The notes beneath the pieces were generated by a model that made no database searches, was not told the DNA's origin, and saw nothing but the letters and a program-made list of their open reading frames with translations. From assembly GCF_026420865.1 (NCBI RefSeq), contig NZ_JAPCWC010000008.1:1-64000 (forward strand): a DNA stretch of 64,000 nucleotides, written 5' to 3'. Positions 40,849 through 48,861 of this stretch are shown here, piece by piece. Source of the stretch: Novosphingobium clariflavum (lineage in GTDB: Bacteria; Pseudomonadota; Alphaproteobacteria; Sphingomonadales; Sphingomonadaceae). The translations under genes and the position numbers were made by a program. Numbering within the stretch: position 1 is the stretch's first letter; each line of letters starts with the position of its first letter.

Positions 40849-41661
40849 ATGTCAATACAGAGTGTTAAACCAGTTTCCCCAGCAGCTGGTTACCAAGGTG
40901 GCAAGCGCAATCTCGCTCGCCGAATCTGCGCCCTGATCGATCGCACTGCGCACGAAACCTACGCCGAGCCGTTTGTCGGAATGGGCGGGATCTTCCTACG
41001 CCGGTCCAGGCGGCCAAAGGCCGAGGTCATCAATGATATCTCGGGCGATGTCGCGAGTTTCTTCCGAGTGCTGCAGGAGCACTACCCGTATTTCATCGAC
41101 ATGCTGAAGTGGCGAGTTTCAAGCCGCGCCGAATTCGAGCGGCTGCGTGGGATGGACCCCGATCGCATGACGGATCTGCAACGCGCTGCGCGATTCCTGT
41201 ACCTTCAACGCTTGGCATTCGGCGGCAAAATCGTGGGCCGGACCTTCGGCGTGGACGCGGCCAATGGCGCGCGCTTCAACCTCACTAAGCTCGAGCCGCT
41301 CCTCGCCGAAATCCATGAGCGGCTCGCCGGCGTTGTGATCGAGCAGTTGCCCTATGAGAAGTTCATTCCGCGCTACGATCGGCCGGGCGCCCTATTCTAT
41401 CTCGATCCGCCCTACTTTGGCTGCGAGACCGACTACGGCGCCGGCGCATTCGATCGTGCCGACTTCGAACGCCTAGCCGCGATCCTCGGCGCCGCGCGCG
41501 GCAAGTTCCTTCTCTCGATCAACGATACGCCTGAAGTGCGGGAGATCTTCTCGGCCTTCGACATCAAGGACATCGAGACGACGTGGTCCCTGTCGACCGC
41601 CTCGACCGGCGGTGCAAAACGCGTGAACGAACTGATCATCAGCAATTTCGCGCCCGTTTGA
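40849..41661 (+). CDS. D12-class adenine-specific DNA methyltransferase
   Basis: A 270-aa Dam-like methylase. N-terminal 'YQGGKRNLARRICALI' and 'YAEPFVGMGGIFL' (SAM-binding motif I region) and catalytic 'LFYLDPPYFGCETDYG' (DPPY motif IV) are intact, as is 'LLSINDTPEVREIF'. Start at 40849 was chosen because similarity begins there. It probably methylates N6-adenine; it could protect phage DNA or alter host methylation. No restriction partner is nearby. Confidence 0.93.
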   Translation: MSIQSVKPVSPAAGYQGGKRNLARRICALIDRTAHETYAEPFVGMGGIFLRRSRRPKAEVINDISGDVASFFRVLQEHYPYFIDMLKWRVSSRAEFERLRGMDPDRMTDLQRAARFLYLQRLAFGGKIVGRTFGVDAANGARFNLTKLEPLLAEIHERLAGVVIEQLPYEKFIPRYDRPGALFYLDPPYFGCETDYGAGAFDRADFERLAAILGAARGKFLLSINDTPEVREIFSAFDIKDIETTWSLSTASTGGAKRVNELIISNFAPV

Positions 41662-41840
41662 CAGAGCGCCAGTAGATGCCGGGGCAAGGCCGCAGCTTGG
41701 CACGGCTTTCGCTCCCGGCCCCCTGGACACCCCTGGGCGGCGCAGCCGCCCTCACGCGCCGGTGCGACCGGCGCTACGTATAGATACGGATATGACCTAG
41801 AGGCCTCGGGGGACGGAACAAACCGGGGCGAAGCCGGAGC

Positions 41841-41864
41841 ATTAGGGCGCCGAAGCGCCCTAAT
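41841..41864. terminator. Perfect hairpin between the methyltransferase and the winged-helix gene
   Basis: ATTAGGGCGC and GCGCCCTAAT pair perfectly around a CGAA tetraloop. It lies between two convergent genes and could end both transcripts. The T-run is short on either side. Confidence 0.55.
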
Positions 41865-41875
41865 TCGTCATTGGA

Positions 41876-42700
41876 TCAGTATGATCCCCCGGTCTCTCCG
41901 TTGGTGGACGATTCGCCCCTGCGGAGATCACGCGCGTCGAGGGAGGCCGCCAGCCTCCTCAGCGTCTCGCCCAGCAGGCTGTCGCCGTTCCAGGTCGTCA
42001 CGTGGCGCTCCTCGGCCGTCAGGCCCACAAGCATCGCCTCGTAGGCTTCCTTGTCGCTTTTGCGGCGGTCCTCTTCACAGCCCGGCGTAGGCGCCTTTCT
42101 GAGAAGCGATGCCAGCCACGACTTCATGCCTTGCGGGATCAGCAACGCATAGGCGTTCTGTATCTGTTCCACCTGCTGGCCGCCCGGCTCCGGATTGTCG
42201 ACCGGACGCGAACGCCGCATCCAGTGGATGAAGCCTTCCTTGCGCAAACGACACAACCCCTTGTGGACGGCCGAATAGGAACGACCGATGTCGTCGGCGA
42301 TACGCTGGATGGAAGGCTCAAGCCGCCCGGTTGCATAGTCGACCAGTTCGTAGAGATACTCGAGCACGGCAATACCAACTTCGCCCAGGGCGCCGTTGCG
42401 CACGCCGGGCTCCTTTTCGCGGCGCTCACGGCGCGTGCGGTTCTCGAAATCCTTCGCCGCCTTGAGCAGCGCTTTGGTCCAGCGCTTGCCTCCGCGCTTC
42501 GACCCATCGTGAATCGGCTTCCAAACCCGATCCTCGATCGTTCCTTCGGTGTACGAGTTGCGCCAGACCCTTTCGCCGGAACGCGGACTGTCGCCCCGCT
42601 CGAGCAGGGCGCGCGCCTTCCTACAAAGCGTTGTCTTGGCTACGCGGGCGGCGACCAGGCCAAACGGCGACGCGTCGTGCCGGGGAGTGGCGGCCGTCAT
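41876..42700 (-). CDS. Winged-helix protein, possibly replication-related
   Basis: A 274-aa protein. A central helix-turn-helix (LEPSIQRIADDIGRSYSAVHKGLCRLRKEGFIHW) is clear; the N-terminus is basic and contains 'NSYTEGTIEDRVWKPIHDGSKRGGKRW'. It resembles plasmid/ICE replication regulators of sphingomonads but cannot be assigned to a Rep family by eye. It sits 16 bases downstream of int3 in the same direction. Confidence 0.65.
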   Translation of the reverse strand: MTAATPRHDASPFGLVAARVAKTTLCRKARALLERGDSPRSGERVWRNSYTEGTIEDRVWKPIHDGSKRGGKRWTKALLKAAKDFENRTRRERREKEPGVRNGALGEVGIAVLEYLYELVDYATGRLEPSIQRIADDIGRSYSAVHKGLCRLRKEGFIHWMRRSRPVDNPEPGGQQVEQIQNAYALLIPQGMKSWLASLLRKAPTPGCEEDRRKSDKEAYEAMLVGLTAEERHVTTWNGDSLLGETLRRLAASLDARDLRRGESSTNGETGGSY

Positions 42701-42716
42701 GCGCGGCCGTCCTTCG

Positions 42717-43988
42717 TCAGCGCACGCGGCGCTTGATATCGATCAGCACCGCGGCTGGCTGCATTCCATCCATGAGCAGATCCGCCCACTCCTGTGCGAG
42801 CTCGCGCCGGCGAACCATGTACGCCGCTCGGTTGTAGGTGGCCTCCACCCCTTCGCGCTGATGGGCGAGCATCAGATCGATGATCGCCCGATCGGCCGGA
42901 CGATCGAGATCGACGGCACGCTCGTTCATGATCGTGGAAAAGCTGGACCGCCACCCGTGCGGAACATGCCGGCCGGCGAATAGCGGCAAGCGCCGATACG
43001 CGACATTCAACGTGTTCTCGGTCATCGGCCGATGCGAATGCCTGGCAGACGGGAACAAGTACTTCCGGTTGCCGGCGAACTCGGCCGACACTTTGATCGT
43101 CTCCACTGCCTGCCGTGATAGCGGAACGATGAACTCGAATTCCTCGCGCTCGGACTTCGCCCGCGAGAGCTTCATCTTCTGCGCCGGTATCCGCCAGATT
43201 GGCGATTCGCCGTCGAGATCCTCGAACTCGTCCAGTTCGGCCATATGCACCGTCCCCGGCCGCGCGGCCGTCAGCGCCAGTAGCCGCGAGGCCAGCTTCG
43301 TCTGCGGATGGCCGGGTTCCTGTTCGAACGCCCGAATGAAGCCCTTGCAGGCCTTCAGCTTCAACAGCGCCGGTTGCTTCCCCTTGACCACGGGCTGAAG
43401 CGCATCGCTGATTGCTGACGCCGGATCGCTCTCGGCCAGGTCGTGCGCGATCGCGTACCTGAAGATCGCCGAAATCCGCTGGCGAAGGCGATGCGCCGAT
43501 TCGATTGCGCCCTTGGCCTGAACGGCCTGGAGCAATTCGCGAATCTGCGGTGCACGAATGTCGCCGATCGGTATGTGCCCGATCACAGGGAACACTTCCC
43601 GCTCCAGGCTTAGCAGCACGTCGTTGAAGTGCACCGGCTTCCACAAAGGCTTCTGGAGCTCGTGCCAGCGCAGCGCCATCACCTTGAACGCCGTCGATTC
43701 GTCCGGCGCCGTCGTTCGGCGTGCGGATCTGCGCTTGTACTCGTCCCCCGGATCGCGTCCCTCGCGCAGATCCCGGCGCGCGTCGTCCTTGAGCTCCCGC
43801 GCCTGCTTCAGCGAGATTTCCGGGTACGCCCCGAAGACGATCCGCCGTTCCTTGCCGCCGAACCGATACTTGAGGCGCCAGCTTTTGTAGCCGGACTTCG
43901 TAACGTACAGATGCAAGCCCTGTGCGTCGGCGAGCTTCAGGTCCTTGCCATCCGCCTTCGCATTCTTGCACTGCTGATCGGTTAGCAC
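42717..43988 (-). CDS. Tyrosine integrase (int3), tRNA-proximal, DUF4102 type
   Basis: A 423-aa P4-type integrase. It starts at a GTG at 43988, giving 'LTDQQCKNAKADGKDLKLADAQGLHLYVT' (arm-binding DUF4102). Catalytic residues: Arg in TAARPGTVHM context, Lys in MKLSRAKS, HGWR, His in LAHQREG and Tyr in ATYNRAAY. It is the gene next to the intact tRNA-Ser, reads away from it and is flanked by TGCCCCC repeats, so it is the integrase that most likely inserted the prophage. Confidence 0.93.
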   Translation of the reverse strand: MLTDQQCKNAKADGKDLKLADAQGLHLYVTKSGYKSWRLKYRFGGKERRIVFGAYPEISLKQARELKDDARRDLREGRDPGDEYKRRSARRTTAPDESTAFKVMALRWHELQKPLWKPVHFNDVLLSLEREVFPVIGHIPIGDIRAPQIRELLQAVQAKGAIESAHRLRQRISAIFRYAIAHDLAESDPASAISDALQPVVKGKQPALLKLKACKGFIRAFEQEPGHPQTKLASRLLALTAARPGTVHMAELDEFEDLDGESPIWRIPAQKMKLSRAKSEREEFEFIVPLSRQAVETIKVSAEFAGNRKYLFPSARHSHRPMTENTLNVAYRRLPLFAGRHVPHGWRSSFSTIMNERAVDLDRPADRAIIDLMLAHQREGVEATYNRAAYMVRRRELAQEWADLLMDGMQPAAVLIDIKRRVR

Positions 43989-43992
43989 CCGA

Positions 43993-44032
43993 TGCCCCCA
44001 CTCGTCGGTTCCGGTGCCCCAACAATGCCCCC
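43993..44032. repeat. TGCCCCC direct repeats, right arm-type sites
   Basis: TGCCCCC lies at 43993 and 44026 and a six-base copy TGCCCC at 44015. The same heptamer is present three times near the left end (1411-1440) in the same orientation. It fits an integrase arm site between the int3 start and the tRNA. Confidence 0.5.
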
Positions 44033-44147
44033 GGATTGCTGTCGCACTCCTGGGTATTACTGGGAACAACTCCACCCGCCAAATCCGCTGAAATCAGCGC
44101 TTTGTAAAGGGGTTGAGGAACTTCTGGGAACTTGTGGGAAAGGCTCT

Positions 44148-44237
<90 letters not shown>

Positions 44238-44392
44238 GCTAGAGATGCGATAGCGATGGAAGGTCTCCATCGGGTCGGGAAGCGCGCCTCTAGCTGGCGC
44301 AATCGCTCTTGCCAAGCCCTCTTTTTTCAAAAAATGGGGAACAATCCACAGGCAAACTTGTGAGCCCCCACCCCCACCTCTATATTGTGTCC

Positions 44393-44773
44393 ATGAACAG
44401 GGCGTCGTTTTTCTCACCACAGGCCGGCAAAATCATCGACGCACCGCGCCAGACGAAGGCGCGTTTTGCGATCGGCGACGTCGTCCGCCACCGCAGTCAC
44501 GACTTTCGCGGCGTCATCTTCGACATCGATCCGGTCTTCGCCAATAGCGAGGAATGGTACGAATCGATCCCCGCAGACATTCGTCCCGAGCGTGACCAGC
44601 CTTATTACCACCTGCTCGCCGAGAACGAGGAATCGAGCTACGTAGCCTATGTCAGCCAGCAGAACCTGACCGGCGATGCCGAGGGCGGCCCGGTGGACCA
44701 TCCGACGGTCCCGCAATTGTTCGAGGCCTTCAAGAACGGGCGCTACCGCCTGCGCCACGGTCTCGCGCACTAG
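44393..44773 (+). CDS. hspQ: HspQ/YccV-like heat-shock protein
   Basis: A 126-aa protein of the hemimethylated-DNA-binding-like family: 'ARFAIGDVVRHRSHDFRGVIFDIDPVF', 'ERDQPYYHLLAENEESSYVAYVSQQNL'. In enterobacteria HspQ acts in protein quality control as a Lon adaptor and substrate. The ATG at 44393 was chosen as the family starts there. The first host gene after the tRNA. Confidence 0.9.
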   Translation: MNRASFFSPQAGKIIDAPRQTKARFAIGDVVRHRSHDFRGVIFDIDPVFANSEEWYESIPADIRPERDQPYYHLLAENEESSYVAYVSQQNLTGDAEGGPVDHPTVPQLFEAFKNGRYRLRHGLAH

Positions 44774-44877
44774 AGCGTTTTCCGATCTGATTGAATCAGA
44801 TCGGGCTCTCCAGATTATTTGTTTTCCGCGTTTTTCCGAGTCACTGCGTGTTCCACTCCGTTCGAAAAACGCTCTAG
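44771..44877. repeat. Palindromic interspersed repeat
   Basis: CTAGAGCGTTTT (44770-44781) is inverted at 44866-44877, and between them CGATCTGATT/AATCAGATCG (44783-44803) forms a perfect 10-bp palindrome. Related sequence occurs at 50155-50206. The motif is a repeat familiar from intergenic regions of this group; the tail of the hspQ gene overlaps it. Confidence 0.6.
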
Positions 44878-44961
44878 TGGTTCGATTCTGACATTTGCCA
44901 CCCTATCGGCAAGGGCGCGCTCAAATGTCGGAATCAATCCACGCCGCCGAGCCACTGACAC

Positions 44962-45002
44962 AAAAAAAGCCCCGGACGCTGCCTGCGTCCGGGGCTTTTT
45001 TC
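44962..45002. terminator. Bidirectional rho-independent terminator
   Basis: A 17-bp perfect stem (44963-44979 with 44985-45001) with a five-base loop, flanked by A-run and T-run. It serves the ABC permease on the minus strand and could end rightward transcripts from hspQ. Confidence 0.95.
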
Positions 45003-45022
45003 TGCCCAAACGAGCGGCAGGA

Positions 45023-45901
45023 TCAGCCCTTCAGCTTCCAGCCCGAACGCAGCACCCGGTAGACCGCAAAGGCGAACAGGGCATTGACGACACCCAGGCC
45101 GATCGCGCTGTGCAGCACGGCCTCGTTGGAATTGCCGATGTCGCTCTGCCCCAGGAAACCGAATCGGAAGCCCGAGATCACGTAGAAGAACGGGTTGAAG
45201 CGGCTGACCGCCTGGAATGCGGGCGACAGGTTGTCGATCACGTAGAACGTGCCCGACAGCAGCGAGAGCGGGGCGATGACAAAGTTGGTGACGGCAGCGT
45301 TGTGGTCGAACTTCTCCGCCCAGATCGACGAGAGCAGGCCCAGCAGCGCCAGGAACACCGAACCGCACAGGCCGAACCACACCACCGCCCAGGGGTGATG
45401 CACGGTCAGGTCGACCCCCGGCCACAGCAGCATGGCGGCACAAAGCGCAAGGCCGACCAGCACCGCGCGGGTGACGGAAGCACCGACCAGCGCCAGCATC
45501 AGTTCGCCCTCGCTCAGCGGCGGCATCAGGTAATCGATGATGGTGCCCTGGATCTTGCCTGCCAGGAACGAGAAGCTGGAATTTGCAAAAGCGTTCTGCA
45601 TCATCCCCATGACGATGAGGCCCGGCGCCACGAACGTCGCGAAATTGACACCCAGCACTTCACGCCCGCCGCGGCCCAGCGCCACCGTGAAGATCACCAG
45701 AAACAGCAGCGTGGTGATCGCCGGTGCCCAGATCGTCTGGGTCTGGACCTTGAAGAAGCGTCGCACCTCCTTCATATAAAGGGTCTTGAGCCCCTCCCAG
45801 TTCACCTGGTGTATCAGGGGTTCTCCCTTTGCCGGGAAGTGGCGTGGCTGCACGATGCCCTCTGGGGTCTGCAGATCGGACGAATTCGTTTGATCGACCA
45901 T
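45023..45901 (-). CDS. ABC-2 type transporter permease
   Basis: A 292-aa permease. Six hydrophobic segments ('WAPAITTLLFLVIFTVAL', 'ALVGASVTRAVLVGLALCAAMLL', 'FVIAPLSLLSGTFYVI', 'VVNALFAFAVYRVL') and the ABC-2 signature 'FAPGLI...FANSSFSFLAGKIQGTIIDYLMPPL' are visible. Start set at 45901. No ATP-binding subunit is adjacent, so it must be encoded elsewhere. Substrate unknown (polysaccharide or drug exporter types share this fold). Confidence 0.9.
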   Translation of the reverse strand: MVDQTNSSDLQTPEGIVQPRHFPAKGEPLIHQVNWEGLKTLYMKEVRRFFKVQTQTIWAPAITTLLFLVIFTVALGRGGREVLGVNFATFVAPGLIVMGMMQNAFANSSFSFLAGKIQGTIIDYLMPPLSEGELMLALVGASVTRAVLVGLALCAAMLLWPGVDLTVHHPWAVVWFGLCGSVFLALLGLLSSIWAEKFDHNAAVTNFVIAPLSLLSGTFYVIDNLSPAFQAVSRFNPFFYVISGFRFGFLGQSDIGNSNEAVLHSAIGLGVVNALFAFAVYRVLRSGWKLKG

Positions 45902-46001
45902 GGAGCGGCGAGTATCGGCTGCGACTTCCCAACGCAAGTCGTGGCTAGGAATTTCGGGGCGATTCTCGCGTATCGCCCCTGACGAACGAGATGGAACAGG
46001 A

Positions 46002-46709
46002 ATGAGCTGGACGGACGAGCGGATCGATAAGCTGACCAAGATGTGGGAAGGCGGTGCCACCGCCAGCCAGATCGCGGACGAGCTTGGCGGCGTCAGCCGC
46101 AACGCGGTGATCGGCAAGGCCCATCGCCTCGGCCTCAAGGCCCGCCCTTCGCCGGTGAAGGCGAACGAGAAGCCGGCGCGCCCTGCCGCACCGAAAAAGG
46201 TGAAGCCCGCTGAAGAGCGAGCACCCGCTCCGGCCCCGCAGGCCGCGGCGCCCGTCGTGCGCGCCGCCCCCGCAGCCCCGGCAACCCCCGCGCCAACCCC
46301 GGCGCCGCGCGCGCCCGAACCGGCACCGGCAGCTCCGCAGGCCGCCGATGCGCCGCCGCCGGCGCCCACCGGCCCGCGCGTCGTTTCGGTCGGCCCCGGC
46401 GGCTTCCTGCGCCAGGGCCCCGGCGATCAGCAGCAGCCGATCCCGCCGGCCCCGCCGCGCCGTCTGGTTCCGGCCAAGCCGAGCCCGGAAATCGCCGACA
46501 AGACCAGCCTGCTTGACCTTAGCGACCGCGTCTGCCGCTGGCCGATGGGCCACCCGGGCGAACCGGACTTCCACTTCTGCGGCGAGAAAGTGAACCCCGG
46601 GTTCCCCTATTGCGTCGAGCATTGCGGCCGTGCCTATCAGGCCCAGCTGCCGCGCGGTGCGCGCCGTCCCCCTCCGCCGCTGCCGTTCGGCGGACCGCGG
46701 GTACGCTGA
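46002..46709 (+). CDS. gcrA: GcrA cell-cycle regulator
   Basis: A 235-aa GcrA. The N-terminal helix-turn-helix is typical: 'SWTDERIDKLTKMWEGGATASQIADELGG' and 'SRNAVIGKAHRLGLKAR'. A Pro/Ala-rich linker follows (residues 50-160) and the C-terminal RNA-polymerase-interacting region 'CRWPMGHPGEPDFHFCGEKV...YCVEHCGRAYQ' binds sigma70. GcrA activates cell-cycle genes at methylated GANTC sites. Divergent from the ABC permease. Confidence 0.95.
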   Translation: MSWTDERIDKLTKMWEGGATASQIADELGGVSRNAVIGKAHRLGLKARPSPVKANEKPARPAAPKKVKPAEERAPAPAPQAAAPVVRAAPAAPATPAPTPAPRAPEPAPAAPQAADAPPPAPTGPRVVSVGPGGFLRQGPGDQQQPIPPAPPRRLVPAKPSPEIADKTSLLDLSDRVCRWPMGHPGEPDFHFCGEKVNPGFPYCVEHCGRAYQAQLPRGARRPPPPLPFGGPRVR

Positions 46710-46713
46710 TCCG

Positions 46714-47445
46714 ATGACCACGACGGCACGGCCAGGCGCCCGCTTCCACCGGCGTCTTGCCGTGCCCGTCATGGCCGCCGCGCTGGCCATGACACTTGCC
46801 GCAGTGGCTCCGGCCATGGCGCAACCGGCCGCGACGACGCCTGCGACAACAACGACAACGACAGGGGCCACGCCGCCTGCCCCGGCGGCAACGCCGATCG
46901 AATACGCCTATGTCGCGATGGTCACCAGCCAGGGCACGATCCTGCTGGCGCTCGACAAGACTCACGCGCCGCTCACCACCGCCAATTTCCTGAAGTACGT
47001 CGACGCGAAGAAGTTCGACGGAACCACGTTCTACCGCGCCATGCATCTCGACTGGGGCGATGAGCCCTCAGGCCTGCTGCAGGGCGGCCTCCAGGGCATC
47101 AAGGTACTTGCCCCCGTCGCGCACGAGCCGACCAACGTGACCGGCCTGCACCACACTTCGGGTACGATCTCGATGGCGCGTTATGCCCCCGGCACCGCCA
47201 CCGCCGACTTCACGATCATGATCGGCGACGTGCTGTCACTCGACGCCAGCCCCGCGTCCGAAAATCCCGACCTGCGCCCCGGCTTTGCCGCGTTCGGCCA
47301 TGTCGTCTCGGGCATGGATGTCGTCCGCAAGATCTGGGACGCGCCGCGCTCGGCCACCAAGGGCGAAGGCGTGATGCGCGGCCAGATGCTGGAGCCGCCG
47401 GTGAAAATCCTCAGCGCCCGCCGCGCGCCTGCCCCCGCACAATAG
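46714..47445 (+). CDS. Periplasmic peptidyl-prolyl isomerase (cyclophilin)
   Basis: A 243-aa protein with signal peptide (VMAAALAMTLAAVAPAMAQ) and a cyclophilin fold: 'AMVTSQGTILLALDKTHAPLTTANFLKYVDAKKFDGTTFYRAM', 'GLHHTSGTISMARYAPGTATADFTI' and 'FAAFGHVVSGMDVVRKIW'. It catalyses prolyl cis-trans isomerisation in the periplasm. Four bases separate it from gcrA. Confidence 0.93.
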   Translation: MTTTARPGARFHRRLAVPVMAAALAMTLAAVAPAMAQPAATTPATTTTTTGATPPAPAATPIEYAYVAMVTSQGTILLALDKTHAPLTTANFLKYVDAKKFDGTTFYRAMHLDWGDEPSGLLQGGLQGIKVLAPVAHEPTNVTGLHHTSGTISMARYAPGTATADFTIMIGDVLSLDASPASENPDLRPGFAAFGHVVSGMDVVRKIWDAPRSATKGEGVMRGQMLEPPVKILSARRAPAPAQ

Positions 47446-47523
47446 CCCCTTTCCTGTCCCGGCCAGCAGGATCCGGGATTATCCGGACTTAATTTCACGC
47501 GTTCACGGCCGTTGACGCATGGG

Positions 47524-48717
47524 ATGACCGCCTACGATCCCTCCATGGCCCGCAGCGGCCTGCGCCGCTGGTTCGGACTGGGCGGCGCCGGCTCCCGCCC
47601 GGTCCATGCCCCCGAGGACCAGGCCCCGGCGCCGCTATTCCACGAAACCTCGCGCGACAAGCGGCGGCGCCAGACGCTGGAAGACATCGCCCGCTTCCTG
47701 CTCACCCACCGCCTGCCGGTCACGCCCTTCACGCTCGAAGCTGCCCACGACATCATCACCGGCGCCGACCCCTGCCTGGGCAAGGACGTGGCGGAGCGGG
47801 TCGGTCAGCGCGAACCGGTGACGCTCTACTGGCTGGAGGACCGTATCAGCGAACTCGGCCGCCGCGACGGTATCGAGCAGATCCACGTCCTGATCCATCG
47901 GCTGGAAGCCACGCTGTGCGAATTCGCCGCCACCGCCAGCGCCGCACGCAGCGCCACCAGCGATTACAACTCCGCGCTCGAGGCTCATGCCGATCACGTC
48001 GGCCTCCACGGCGCCTCGGCCCGGCGCGGCGCGGCGCGCAGTGACGAGGAGGCCCAGCGCACGATCCTCGAACTCACCGCGCTCGCCAAGGACATGATCA
48101 CCCGCACCCGCGACATCGAGCGCGCACTGACTCGCTCGGAACGCGAAACCCAGGTCCTGCAGAAGAACCTGATCGACGCGCGCCGCGAGGCCGAGATCGA
48201 TCACCTCACCGGCCTGCCCAACCGCCGCGCCTTCGAGGCCGTGCTCAAGCAGCAACACGCCGAATGCCATGCCTCCGGCGAGCCGCTCTGCGTCGCCTTC
48301 TGCGACATCGACCACTTCAAGCGGATCAACGACATGCATGGCCACGATGCCGGCGACCGGGTACTTCGCACGGTCGCCCAGACCCTCGCCAGGATTTCCA
48401 GCGACACCTGCCATGTCGCCCGCCACGGCGGCGAGGAATTCGTCGCCTTGCTGCGCGGCAAACGCCTGGACGAAGCCTTCGCCACGCTCGACGCCCTGCG
48501 CGAGGACATGGCCGCCCGCAAACTGGTCAATCGCTGGACCGACACGCCGTTCGGCCGCGTCAGCTTCTCCGCGGGCCTCGCCGATGTCCACGCCTACGAC
48601 AGCCCCCGCGCCGCCCTGCGCGCCGCCGACGAAGCGCTGATCCGGGCCAAGGATGCCGGGCGCAACCGCGTGTTCATTGCCAGCCTCGAGGATCCGGGCG
48701 AAGGCATTGCAACTTGA
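47524..48717 (+). CDS. GGDEF protein (probable diguanylate cyclase)
   Basis: A 397-aa protein with a C-terminal GGDEF domain (signature HGGEEFV). The N-terminus has no membrane segment and is helical, suggesting a sensory coiled coil. The I-site is not the usual RxxD before the motif (ISSDTCHVAR). Start chosen at 47524. It is followed by a second GGDEF protein in the same direction, and both may set local c-di-GMP. Confidence 0.88.
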   Translation: MTAYDPSMARSGLRRWFGLGGAGSRPVHAPEDQAPAPLFHETSRDKRRRQTLEDIARFLLTHRLPVTPFTLEAAHDIITGADPCLGKDVAERVGQREPVTLYWLEDRISELGRRDGIEQIHVLIHRLEATLCEFAATASAARSATSDYNSALEAHADHVGLHGASARRGAARSDEEAQRTILELTALAKDMITRTRDIERALTRSERETQVLQKNLIDARREAEIDHLTGLPNRRAFEAVLKQQHAECHASGEPLCVAFCDIDHFKRINDMHGHDAGDRVLRTVAQTLARISSDTCHVARHGGEEFVALLRGKRLDEAFATLDALREDMAARKLVNRWTDTPFGRVSFSAGLADVHAYDSPRAALRAADEALIRAKDAGRNRVFIASLEDPGEGIAT

Positions 48718-48861
48718 ACATGGTTAACATCAGTATTTTGCAAGACCGCCCTCACCATATGCAAGTGTCGAAAATGTAATCCGAAAATCCCGTTTCGAAA
48801 GTTACTGTTTATTAGCGACTCCTACCTAGGCTTGCCTTGAAACGAACCTGGGTGAACGATC

